Source of the DNA: Hyaloperonospora brassicae
Lineage: Eukaryota; Oomycota; Peronosporomycetes; Peronosporales; Peronosporaceae
Length of the DNA: 64,000 nt
NCBI GenBank assembly: GCA_947650285.1
Contig: CANTFL010001078.1
Coordinates: 1-64,000, forward strand
Direction of reading: 5' to 3'
The position numbers and the translations under genes are program-made. Below, one piece after another: positions 41,830 through 52,050 of this stretch. The notes beneath the pieces are model-generated. The model made no database searches. It had not been told where the DNA came from and saw only the letters and a program-made list of their open reading frames with translations. The number at the start of each line of letters is the position of its first letter. Positions within the stretch are counted from its first letter, which is position 1.

Positions 41830-44800
41830 CTACCGTACAAAACGCTCTTGAAGTCGCCGGCACACTCGCGTAAAGTACTTCGGTTCTTGCCTTGTCACCA
41901 GCTCGATTTCCCTTGTTACAGCATCGCACGAGACCTGTCGGGCGTACACGAGGCAATAGACAAAAAGCAGCACAGTTTATACCACCAGGTACGACAAGGG
42001 AAGCACAACTGCAGTATGGTGAACATACCTGTCCATGCAGGACCTGCACAGCCGTTTGGTAGTCGGTATACGGGAACACCGGAAGAAGAGAGAACCCGAC
42101 GCTAAACTTGGCACCCTCACTATCCATGTGAGAAGCCACGGATGGGAACTTGAAAAAATCGACCCAAAGAGTGCTACCCTCTTCGTCATAATGCATGGCG
42201 AAGCAGGTCGACAGTTCTCGCAATTCCTTCAACAACCGGTACGAGCGGTTGATGAAATGTTCCAGGACCTGCAGCTTTGCCAGCGTGTATCCGTAATTTC
42301 TATCGCCTAGATCAGATTCGTCTGCGATTCGGGAAATGTAGTGAGGATCCAGCAGCAGCCGCTGCAGCACCAACACTACATCACTTTCGTAGGGAAGGTA
42401 CGCGTTTTGCTCTTTGTGCTTGAGAAACTCGTTCGTCTCGATCGAAGTGGATGCCTCACCCATTGGAGAAGACCCCACACGGACATCTACACAAACTTCT
42501 ACATCGAACAACACGTCTTCGTACCGAGCGCTCAAAACAAGATGCAACGTTGTCGCCTCGCAAATCTTCCACACACACATGCTCTCCTGAATCGCAAGCA
42601 TTTCCTCCGTCGTCAGCACATCCTCCTCCAGCTGCGATGCTGCCGCTAGAGTTACGGGCTCGAGTTCTGCAGCCCGTCCTTCAAGGACTTTCAAGCGACT
42701 TTGTAGCACTGACTCCTCTAGTGACAGTGACAAGTGTTCCTTTTCCAGATCGCTCACAGCAGCCACGTATTCCGCATGGGCGCCCTGTTGTTCTTCAATG
42801 GCATCCAAGAGAAGAGCCATCTGTTCTTCGCGATCAATCATCTCTTTCATAGCGGTAAGTTCATTCTGACGTCTCAATGCGTCAGAGGACACACTGTCTT
42901 TCAGCGACTTTACGTCATTTGCCAATGAGTTTGCACTGACAGACAAGCCATCGGCAAGCTGTTTTTCCACTTGTGCCTGCAGCTGACACCAACCAGTTCG
43001 AGCCACCATTGCTTCCGTTGCATACAATGTCTGGATAGCTTCCCGGCCTGCGTCGTCAAGGATCTCGGGACTAAACACTGCCGGAGCCTTGAAGTCAAGC
43101 AATGATGACAGCTCTTCAGCCACAGCGACCGACCACGACGACACATCTCGAATATGGCTCTCGACCACGTCCGAGCATGTATCGTACGCGCATGCAAGCT
43201 TCGCATTCTCTGAGACCCGGTCGTTATACAATGCACCTTCCTCTCCAAAGAAATCATTGCTTGTCTCCACGAATGCGTCCTCTTCGTTCAGAGCAACGGA
43301 CGAAAAGAGCTCTTTCATTGTGATCAAGCGCACAGGAAGTACTTCGGGCGGCACTATGTGCTGGGAGTTTGTGCCACCGTCGGTGCTAACTCGGTCAAAC
43401 TTCGCCTTCAAATTAACTTGGAGAGATTTCGCAGTGGCAGGATACTCCTCGTCACTCTCGTCGGAATCAAGGCTCATCATACTTTGGCCTTGAGAAGACG
43501 TCACGGTTTCGTCCTTTTCTTGGATCGGGTCCAAATCCGTGTCCTGATCGTTCAAACTGAGTATGAGACCGCCAGCCTGGTCGTTCTGACTGCAGGCCGC
43601 AGGCTCGTTGGCCAAGTCGCCCAGCGATCCAGGAAGATCGGGCTCTGGCACCGATTTTGTTAGCTCGTACATGGAAGCTTCGGCAAGGAGGTGGCCTAAA
43701 CTAAACTCGGCCGTATCTTCGTCGCGAACATGACCCGCCGATGTTGTCGATTGCTTTTCTTTCACATCGCTCTCGCGTCCCAGCATGAAAGAGTACTCGC
43801 CCGTGATCTCCATGTCTTCTCCGGCATCCGAAGATGCTGATGAGTCCACGTATGGCATGCGGCCTGTATTGGTCACATCGTTCGCGCTCAAGAACGAATT
43901 GTTTCTCGTCGAAGATGAAGAGTCAACACCTCGATTTTCGGTCGCAGTGAACGACGTTGGTGCAGCAGATTCCGGATCTGAGGTTCGACGGGTGACATTG
44001 ATGGTTTGCCGTCTACGTCGCCGAACTTCAGCATGAGAATCGAGGGGACTGTAGCCACGCAAACTTTGCCGACGGCGACTTTTGTCCATCATTTTTTGCG
44101 TCAGAAAACTACTTCTTCGGGATTGCAGTAGATCAAACCCTGACTTCTTGACCACTGCGGTCACGTACGCACTTTCTTTCCGAGGCTCGGCCTCGTCGAG
44201 TGAGTCAGCCTCATCAAGAATAGACGAGTTCAAGGACGTTTCCGCGTCATCAGGCTCTTCGTCTGACGACACCCGTGGCTCCAACGGAAAAAGACGCGAA
44301 GCGTCCTTCGCCAGCATGGGAGTCATTGACGTAGATGGCGAGCCGTAATTGAACTCGGCGCCTTGCGAGGGGCCGAAATTGACAGACTTGTTCGGTGTTG
44401 TTTGTACAGGGTCGCGAGCAGTCCGCCGTACCTTACGTGCGCTCAGAATTCCTTTCAGAGGAGTCCTGGTCCGGGGTTCACCTGGAGGAGGTGAAAACAT
44501 CGACAGCTCCGAGATTTGAGATGGAGGAAACTTAGCTGGTGAGCTGTGGTCGCCGATACTCGTTCTTTGATGGTCCGTCGTCGCGGCACTTGCCCGAGCT
44601 CTCATATACGAAGACGAGTCTATGTCCATGGACTCCATAGTCGGATCGTCGTCAGCATACGAAAAATGTGCTTGGCGACTCTCTACGCTGGCATTTTCGT
44701 CGCTAGCGCGCTTTCGAGATAATTCTTCCGCTCGCGTGGCCGTGTGTTCATTTCCAAGTGGACGAGACTCAAGCGTATGCGTCAACTCCAGCAAACCATG

Positions 44801-45889
44801 CTCGTCAATCGTTTGTCGACGACCATCCTTTTGCCCCAGCTGGACGTTCTCCTCCAGCACCACCAATGCCTCGCTTGGGTCAACAGTTGTCCGTCGCTCC
44901 GAGTTATTCTGCGCTAGTACAAGCGCTTCCATATCGTTGGCCTTTTCTGCTAGAGACGGCGACATTCTACTCTTTACCGCTTCCACGGGCGATAGCGACG
45001 TTCTGCACGCAGACCCGTTCAATATACTTGGCGGGTTCCTTCTTCGAATTTCCGTCGATACTGCAATCAACTCGCTGTTCTCTCTTGATCGCGTCAATGA
45101 TCCTGTGCTTTCATGAACCATCGGTTCCGACACAACCAACTTCCGCGTGTGGGGCTCGTTGGCCAGTAGCAATTGCGTCTCTGGCTCCACTTCAGCTTTC
45201 ACCACCAGAGCCCCAGCACTCATACTCGCTGCCTCTTTTTGCAGAGCTGCGACCACTAGTGCAGCTTCCGTCGGGTCCAGCGTCGTTCTCCTCGCACCTG
45301 TCTCCTCCCGATCGAGCAAAGTCGACGACACCATCAAGTCCCCAGTCAGTCCCTCCATCCAGGAGCTCTCGTTGCCTCGATCGACCTCTTCAGCACGCGA
45401 CAGCCTCTCGGACGTCATAAATTGTCGATCTGACCCGCACCACGTCGTCCCCGACCTCTGCACCACGTCCACGATCGTTCCTCTCTCTCCACTGTCCTTG
45501 TCCTCTTCCTCTCTCTCCTCCTCCTCCTTCTCCTCTCCCTCCCTCTCCTTCTGCAGCAGCTCCACGTCTTTTAGTACCGTCGCAAGCGCCTTCGGGCTCA
45601 CCGTATCCCTTCTCGTCTCCCGACCATTCAGTTCCGACTCTGTACGCAGTAGCAGCGCCGCGCGCGTCGGCGACAGCGTCCGTCGTCTTGCGCCGTCGTC
45701 TGACTGCGTCTCCAGTCGCTCGTTCGCCACGTCGGCCGCGCGCTCTCCCGTCTCGTGCGACACGTCCACTGCTGCGTGCAGCCAGCTCTCGTCTTGTCCA
45801 GAGCCCATCAACTCCTCTCGTGATTGGACGAGCGCCACCGCTGCCGCGCGCGGCGAAGTGGCTACAGCGTCCGCGTCGCTGTCGCTCAT
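41830..45889 (-). CDS. KNL1/Spc7-like kinetochore scaffold
   Basis: Spliced model: 45889-42029 and 41934-41830 (1321 residues; GT-AG, in phase). The long N-terminal part is disordered and holds seven variants of a module centred on RRxT[LV][SD]P (near residues 12, 70, 95, 202, 297, 334 and 359). TPLKGILSARK and KSVNFG near residue 500 resemble the SILK and RVxF docking sites for PP1 in KNL1. DMEITGEYSFM near residue 692 is MELT-like. The C-terminal third starts with LPVRLITMKELF, then a long coiled coil (about residues 1010-1150), and ends in an RWD-like segment; the last exon gives YFTRVCRRLQERF. KNL1 links microtubule attachment to the spindle checkpoint. The start at 45889 (MSDSDADAV) precedes the first module. 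Homology rests on architecture, so another coiled-coil protein cannot be fully ruled out. Confidence 0.72.
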
Positions 45890-46169
45890 TTCGTTGGGCT
45901 TTGGCGGGTGCGGGTCGGGGGCACGTTGTGTACCGCCCGTGCCCGTCGCAGAGTGACGAGTGGGCGGTGTCTTGGTTTTGTGACTCGAGTCACTTCTGGC
46001 GAGGGGATACGCTCGCGGGGGGTACACGGACCGATCTTCCGTGCGTAAATGGTGTGTAATGTGTGTGTGTGGACCACATAGTGTACCCATCGACCTGGCG
46101 CACTCACTGGCTGTGCGTAGCTCGTCACACTCGCATCGACGCTCGACCCGCCGGCAGCGTATCGGGAAC

Positions 46170-47858
46170 ATGACGGCCACGAGCGACACAATGCACGCGC
46201 GCAAAGGGAAGAAAGCTGCGCGAAAGAGTAGGAAAGACGCAGCCGAGAAGAACGAGCCGGTGGAGGCGCCAGTGACCGATCATGTGACCAAGAAGAAGGA
46301 CAAGAAGAAGGACAAGAAGAAGGACAAGAAGCGCACGCGGGAGGAGACTGAGATGCGTGCAGAAAGCTCAGTACCACCTGCGAAACAGCACAAGAAACAG
46401 CACAAGAAGGAGAAGGACGCGGCCGCGCGCACGACGGACTTTACGGATGGACCGTATCAGCAGCCGCCGGCCACGGACGGCAGTTTTCGCAAAGCGTTTT
46501 ATACCGAGGGCAGCGAGACGGCCACGATGACGAACGCACAGGTCTCAGCGTTCCATGAAGCGAATCAGATGATCCTCAGCGGCAACTCGTGTCTGTACCG
46601 GCCCGTACTGAGCTTCCACGACGTGACGTTTGACGCCAAGTTCATGAGCACGACGAAAGGCTTTGACACACCCACGCCGATCCAGAGTCAGTGCTGGCCG
46701 ATCCTTTCTTCGGGACGGGATATCATTGGTATTGCAGAGACGGGATCGGGAAAGACCTTGGCGTTTGCCATCCCGGGTTTGATCCACATTGCCGCCCAGC
46801 CAGAAGTGTCGCCGAAGTTTCCTGGTCCACGCATGCTCGTCGTGGCACCGACGCGTGAGCTTGCCATGCAGAGTTCTGCGGTCATCTCCGAGGCAGGCAA
46901 GAAGTGTGGACTCAAGAGTGTTTGTATCTACGGTGGCGTGCCTAAACAGACACAGAAGAAGGCGTTGCGTGACGGCGTGCACGTCGTCGTGGCCACACCT
47001 GGTCGTCTCAAAGATCTAGTCGAAGAACGCTGCTGTAATCTGTCCAAGGTTACGTTTGTCGTGCTTGATGAAGCGGATCGAATGCTTGACGAGGGATTTG
47101 AGAAGGACATTCGATCGATCATTGGCAGCACCCATCCGGAACGACAGATTGCAATGTTTAGCGCGACATGGCCACAATCGATCCAGAAACTCGCGCACGA
47201 GTTTCTCACGGACCCGGTGAAAGTGACGATTGGCTCTGATGAACTTGCTGCCAGTCACAACGTCACGCAGATTGTTGAAGTGATTGACGATCGCGCTCGC
47301 GATGCCCGCGTCCACGTGCTGTTGCAGAAGTACCATTCGAGCCGCAAGAACCGCGTTCTGCTGTTTGTTTTGTACAAGAAAGAGGCCGATCGCGTCGAAC
47401 GTTTGCTACACCAGCGTGGCTGGCACTGTATCGCCATTCACGGTGACCGGAGTCAACAGCAGCGCTCTGAAGCTGTTGAGCAGTTCAAATCTGGCGAGGT
47501 GCCTCTGTTGATCGCAACGGACGTCGCCGCCCGTGGTCTCGATATTCCTGGCGTCGAGTACGTCTTGAACTACTCGTTCCCTTTGACGATCGAAGACTAC
47601 GTGCACCGCATTGGCCGTACCGGTCGTGGTGGTAAAAAGGGGATCGCGCACACGTTTTTCACTGCAAACGACAAGGCGCGCGCTGGCGAGCTTGTGAATT
47701 TGCTGCGTGAAGGCAATCAGGAGGTCCCATCTGATCTGACCAAGTTCGGTACGCATGTGAAGAAGAAGGAGCACAAGATGTACGGTGCTTTTGCCAAGAA
47801 CATCGACGTCACGAAAAAAGCGACAAAGATCACCTTTGGCAGCGACGAGGACGAGTAG
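46170..47858 (+). CDS. DEAD-box RNA helicase, DBP3-like
   Basis: The 562-residue intronless protein has all DEAD-box motifs: Q motif GFDTPTPIQSQ, I AETGSGKT, Ia PTRELA, Ib TPGR, II DEAD, III SAT, then IATDVAARGLDIPG and VI HRIGRTGR. The N-terminal 90 residues are basic with KKKDK repeats, as in the yeast ribosome-biogenesis helicase Dbp3, and would direct it to the nucleolus. The C-terminus ends KKATKITFGSDEDE. The start at 46170 is the first ATG after the divergent KNL1 promoter region that gives the Lys-rich leader; the open frame continues upstream without features. It likely unwinds pre-rRNA during 60S maturation. Other DEAD-box subfamilies (Ddx5/Dbp2) are possible but lack this leader. 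Confidence 0.9.
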   Translation: MTATSDTMHARKGKKAARKSRKDAAEKNEPVEAPVTDHVTKKKDKKKDKKKDKKRTREETEMRAESSVPPAKQHKKQHKKEKDAAARTTDFTDGPYQQPPATDGSFRKAFYTEGSETATMTNAQVSAFHEANQMILSGNSCLYRPVLSFHDVTFDAKFMSTTKGFDTPTPIQSQCWPILSSGRDIIGIAETGSGKTLAFAIPGLIHIAAQPEVSPKFPGPRMLVVAPTRELAMQSSAVISEAGKKCGLKSVCIYGGVPKQTQKKALRDGVHVVVATPGRLKDLVEERCCNLSKVTFVVLDEADRMLDEGFEKDIRSIIGSTHPERQIAMFSATWPQSIQKLAHEFLTDPVKVTIGSDELAASHNVTQIVEVIDDRARDARVHVLLQKYHSSRKNRVLLFVLYKKEADRVERLLHQRGWHCIAIHGDRSQQQRSEAVEQFKSGEVPLLIATDVAARGLDIPGVEYVLNYSFPLTIEDYVHRIGRTGRGGKKGIAHTFFTANDKARAGELVNLLREGNQEVPSDLTKFGTHVKKKEHKMYGAFAKNIDVTKKATKITFGSDEDE

Positions 47859-48585
47859 AATGATCGGCATCGTTTTGGAGAAGAGTGTTGCTATGGATAT
47901 TGCTAGGATAGACCGGAGTCAAGGAAGTATATTGTACTTGCTGTATCCTGTGCATTGCTTCTGTTCATTGTGCGTGCTGCTCTGTGCGAGTTCGGGCGCG
48001 TATATGCGACTGCTGGAGGGTCCACTTTGAGTGGATGGACGAGAGAAAGCTTGAGATGCTCGAGTACATCTTTGCATCGACAGGTTCCGTCGCATCAGCT
48101 CATTCTCATAAGATGCAATGATTGCCAGTGTACTTGTCAGAATGAACAGTGCTTTTCCCAGCCTTTTGTTTCAGCCATTGACGCGCTTAGTAGTTTCACA
48201 CACGTAAACTGTTGTCACTTGACACTGCTACTGAAGATGTTTGTCCAGACACTACAGTCTAGTGACGGCAAAACTGTGAGACTACCGCCATCAAATCACG
48301 TCCGGCTGATGCTGTGCACCACACGGCGCGCCTTTGTGCAACAGCGCTTCCGTAGGTAGCGGCGGAAGAAGAATCCGACATTGTGTCACGTACTTGATCG
48401 ATGAATGCCATGAACAAGGGCAGAACTCTCCCGAAATCGATCCCACACCTACTCACACCACGCATCAAGACGCAGCTGGTGCTGGCGTGCAACGCGAATC
48501 GATCTATATCGGTCTCTCCCATCCATTCTCTGCACAACTTCACAAGCAAACACATCATCTTTCCGTCGCACGACCGGCTGACTGG
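47859..48585. other. Convergent intergenic region
   Basis: Between the 3' ends of the helicase (+) and the FAM192A-like gene (-). No gene or repeat is supported. Confidence 0.5.
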
Positions 48586-49327
48586 CTAGTCATCACTAGA
48601 GTAGCCGTCAACGAGTCCCGCTACGGCACTCGGTCCTACCGGTACTCCAACATCGCCGTTCGCAGTCGCTCGTTTCCGGTCAGCTGCACCATCGAATCCA
48701 CACTCGCCACCTGCAGCTTTTGCCTTCTCCGTTGGTCCCGCACGCGTCCCAGATCGACTCTTCTTCCTCATCTTAGTCTTCACGGTCATTTCGGCCGTCG
48801 TTGACGTCCTCTTCTTGGCCTTTGGCACCACCACAACCACTGGCTTAGCCACCTTAGGAGGCGCTGATGGCTTTTGCACCACCAGCTCCGGCACCGACGT
48901 CTTCCGAGCGTGCACTTCCAGAGCCTTGGAACGAAACGTCTGCAGTGCTGCGTCCATTGTTTGTGAGTACTGTTCCTCCCCCCCCCCCTCTCTCTCTCTC
49001 TCTTGCCGTCAACAAGTGGCTACACGCCATCGTCAGCGATACTCAGACGCAATTCCTACCGTCATAGCGCTCCCGTTGCTCCCGATCGGCCGCCTGTTGC
49101 TCCAACAGCGTCTGCTCCACGAGGTACAACCGGTCCGACGGGTCCAAGAGGCCGCGACCGCCGCCCTGCGACGCGCTCTCGTCCTTGACGACCATCGCCC
49201 GCTCCGCCTCCGTCAGCGTGTCCACGTCCTTGAACTCGGTGCGCTTGGGACGGCCGCCGCCGCTCATTGCGAGGCGCCGCAGCGCGTCGGCGTTCTGATT
49301 CGCGGGGTGCCACGACGGGACGTCCAT
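48586..49327 (-). CDS. FAM192A/PIP30/Fyv6-like nuclear protein
   Basis: Spliced model: 49327-49060 and 48947-48586 (209 residues; GT-AG, in phase). Exon 1 ends in a charged helix, LLDPSDRLYLVEQTLLEQQ then REQRERYD, which exon 2 continues as ALQTFRSKALEVHARK. This helix, a basic middle (PKAKKRTST, KMRKKSRSG) and the terminal GLVDGYSSDD echo the FAM192A/PIP30 and yeast Fyv6 family, whose members end in G-x-x-Y-S-S-D. Fyv6 acts in the second splicing step and PIP30 binds the PA28-gamma proteasome activator; both are nuclear. The intron holds a C-run and CT repeat (about 48978-49006). An acceptor further upstream would also be possible. The match is by pattern only, so it could be an unrelated charged protein. 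Confidence 0.55.
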
Positions 49328-49553
49328 TGGATATTCGGCGTGGGGTCGGGCGCGGTGATTGGGTTCGCTTTTTGTTCGGCACATGGGTGCACAAGAGGAT
49401 AAAGGACCTATGAGATTCCATACATAACCCCTGTCCGCGTCGATACAAACGACCCGTTCGTTGCAAACGCAGCGATAATACACTGTCACACTCGATATCT
49501 GTCGTGGCCCGCGTGCTCGCTTTGTTTTCGGGATACTGTGCGCAGGTCAGTCA

Positions 49554-49568
49554 GTCATTTGACCTTTC
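49554..49568 (+). promoter_or_regulatory. Oomycete initiator of the S33 peptidase gene
   Basis: GTCATTTGACCTTTC fits the Inr-FPR consensus and lies 64 bp before the ATG at 49618. It lies inside the longer open frame that starts at 49504, and so argues against that start. Confidence 0.6.
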
Positions 49569-49617
49569 GCCAGCAGCTCCACACGACTACTGTCGACAGT
49601 TACACAACTTGTCGCGC

Positions 49618-51597
49618 ATGACAGTCATCTTGGCGCGTTTTTCGCTGCTACTGTCCCTTGTTGCACGTCACAGCTCGGCGCTAGTGGCCGTCGAGCTCAA
49701 TGGCTGGTACCCGTGTTCGCAGAACTCCCTCGAGCGCGACTACGCTGACGAGGGCCACTCGGATATGTACTACATGGAAACCGCGAGCTCCGGCGGAAGT
49801 GCGAAGCGGAGAGCTATGGCAGTGGCAGAGGCAAAGCCGATGGCGCAACAGGGACCGTCGCTGCCGTTCGTGCACCACTCGTTTGACCGGCTCTATGCTC
49901 GACGTTATCCGGATGCCGACGCAACGCAGCGGACCACAGGGCACAAGCAGCAGCTAGCACACAGTCACAAGTCCAAGTCCAAGTCCAAGAGCTTCGATGG
50001 ACAGGTTGCAAGTGCTGCGGTTCAGTACGAGTGTGGCGAGTTTCGCGTCCCCATGTGTTACGATACAGTGTGCCAGAGCAACAACACGATCGACGTGTTT
50101 GTCAAGCGCGTCGTAGCCACTGAGAAAGGCGGCGATAACCAGAAAGCGAGAGCGCTGTGGTTGCTGCAAGGCGGTCCTGGCGCGTCGTCGACGGGCATTG
50201 AAGACCTCATGAAGATCATGTTTCGGCAGCTGGACCACCAAGTCAGTATCTACACGTTTGACCATCGCGGCACGGGCCGCAGTGCAAGGTTGCAGTGCCA
50301 AGCAGCACAAGCAGGAGGGTTGGGCAGTCCTGGTGGCACGTCCATTCGACTGGACGAGCTGCCGGCCTGCATGGACGACATTCGGTTCCAGATTGACAAC
50401 CAGACGGCTGCGTTTTCCGTCACGAGCGCTGCGAAAGACTTGGCGGCTATTATTGACTATGAACTCAGTGACCACGATGTCTTTGTCTACGGACTCAGCT
50501 ACGGCACGTACTTGGTCGAGCGACTCATGCATTTCACCCCTGCAAGTGTGCGGGGCTTCTCCGTGGATGGCATTGTGTCGGAGAGCGGCGACTCTGTGGA
50601 GAAGAGGTCAACGTTTTCCAACTGGGACTATGACGTTGGGGTCGTAGGAGACCGGTTTCTTGCTGCCTGCCTGGCAGATACCTTTTGCAAGGACAAGTTC
50701 CCGAACGTCACGGATCTCTCGGTGTTTGTCCACGAGCTGTACGATACGTTGGACGCTGCTGTCGCTGATGGGAAACGCGGCACAAACGCTTGTGCCGACG
50801 CGCTGAACAAGAACGGCACAAAGCCCTCGTACTTGCTGCGTGCTGCTTTTGGCAATTACCTCATGTCCGATGTCTCGCGAGTTGCTATTCCGGCGGTGAT
50901 CTACCGAGCGTCTCGCTGTGCTGACCACGATGTCGATGCGCTGGCCAACTTTGCAGCCACGTACCTCGATTCCTTGGAAGACAATGGATTCGGAGACTCC
51001 AAGCCAGAGACGCTGCTTTTCGACTCGGACATGCTCTACTACCTGATTGTGTTCTCCGAGATGTGGGAAACTCCCACGCCGGACAAGGCGACGCTCATCC
51101 AGTGGTTTGAGAACTCGACAATGGCGTCGAATAACTACCTGTCGCTCCCGTACTACTGCTTGTTCACGGGCAGTCGCGAACACGCGTGCCAGGAGCTCAT
51201 TCACCTCCCTGTTGCTCGGCCGCTGGTATACGAGCGTGACGAATACTGGAACAAGACGAGTGAATTGCCCGATGGCGTGACGGCGCTGCTGATGACAGGT
51301 GGCATGGATCTGCAGACGCGTCGCATGTATGGCGAACAGGAGTACGAGCTGATGGCCGGTGAGCGTATGCTCGTGAACTTTGACGACGCTGGCCACTGTA
51401 CGACGTTCACGACCCCAACGAATGGTGGTGGCATGACCTGCGGTGTCCGCATCTTAACATCTTACGTGAAAGAAAATGGCGTGCTGGCAAACGTGGACAC
51501 GGGCTGCATGAACGACCTCAAACCGATGGAGTTCGCGGACGATCCGTACAATGCGCACGAGTTCTTCGGCACAGACGATCTGTACGACGATCTCTAG
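49618..51597 (+). CDS. Secreted S33-family serine peptidase (alpha/beta hydrolase)
   Basis: The 659-residue intronless protein begins with a signal peptide (MTVILARFSLLLSLVARHSSA). A low-complexity linker (KSKSKSKS, near residue 121) separates it from the catalytic fold. That fold has ALWLLQGGPGASSTG (oxyanion GGPG), DHRGTGRSARLQC, the nucleophile GLSYG with Ser294, the acid in LLMTGGMDLQTR and the His in FDDAGHCTTF, as in prolyl- and tripeptidyl-aminopeptidases of family S33. Many Asn-x-Ser/Thr sites and paired cysteines fit an extracellular enzyme. It may trim peptides from host or environment, but substrate is unknown. The start at 49618 is preferred because it gives the signal peptide and an initiator 64 bp upstream. 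It is head to head with the FAM192A-like gene. Confidence 0.88.
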   Translation: MTVILARFSLLLSLVARHSSALVAVELNGWYPCSQNSLERDYADEGHSDMYYMETASSGGSAKRRAMAVAEAKPMAQQGPSLPFVHHSFDRLYARRYPDADATQRTTGHKQQLAHSHKSKSKSKSFDGQVASAAVQYECGEFRVPMCYDTVCQSNNTIDVFVKRVVATEKGGDNQKARALWLLQGGPGASSTGIEDLMKIMFRQLDHQVSIYTFDHRGTGRSARLQCQAAQAGGLGSPGGTSIRLDELPACMDDIRFQIDNQTAAFSVTSAAKDLAAIIDYELSDHDVFVYGLSYGTYLVERLMHFTPASVRGFSVDGIVSESGDSVEKRSTFSNWDYDVGVVGDRFLAACLADTFCKDKFPNVTDLSVFVHELYDTLDAAVADGKRGTNACADALNKNGTKPSYLLRAAFGNYLMSDVSRVAIPAVIYRASRCADHDVDALANFAATYLDSLEDNGFGDSKPETLLFDSDMLYYLIVFSEMWETPTPDKATLIQWFENSTMASNNYLSLPYYCLFTGSREHACQELIHLPVARPLVYERDEYWNKTSELPDGVTALLMTGGMDLQTRRMYGEQEYELMAGERMLVNFDDAGHCTTFTTPTNGGGMTCGVRILTSYVKENGVLANVDTGCMNDLKPMEFADDPYNAHEFFGTDDLYDDL

Positions 51598-52050
51598 CTT
51601 TCGATGCGCATGACCAGAGAAATAGACGAGAACGTGTACGCCATGCGACAATGAGTATCCGATAATGGCAACGGTAGTTCATGAACGAGTTTGCTACGGG
51701 TGTTCCTGCAACTTCGACTGCAACATGCCATCGCAGTAGTGCGTCAGAGGGCGGCCACAGATGCACGAATGAAGCAGCTTCTGGTGCTTTGTTTGATGAC
51801 GTCGTGGCCATTGATGTGAAACTGATTCGATACAGGCATTGCTCAAGCGACTGCCAAATACATTTCTTCCATTGAGACGAGAAGTACATGTGAGCAAGGA
51901 GTGCAAGCGCCTTTCGTACAGACATTCGTAGGATCAGACACAATCTCGCGTAAGTGCAGCAGAGCATTGCGCATGAGGTTCGCGTGATTCTTCCACTGAT
52001 GTCGATCAACGTCACTCATGGTGTGCGTACCCCTGACGCTCTACTTGACC
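51598..52050. other. Convergent intergenic region
   Basis: Between the 3' ends of the S33 peptidase (+) and the GH1 gene (-). A minus-strand frame at 51518-52015 has no motif and overlaps the peptidase 3' end; nothing else is seen. Confidence 0.5.
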
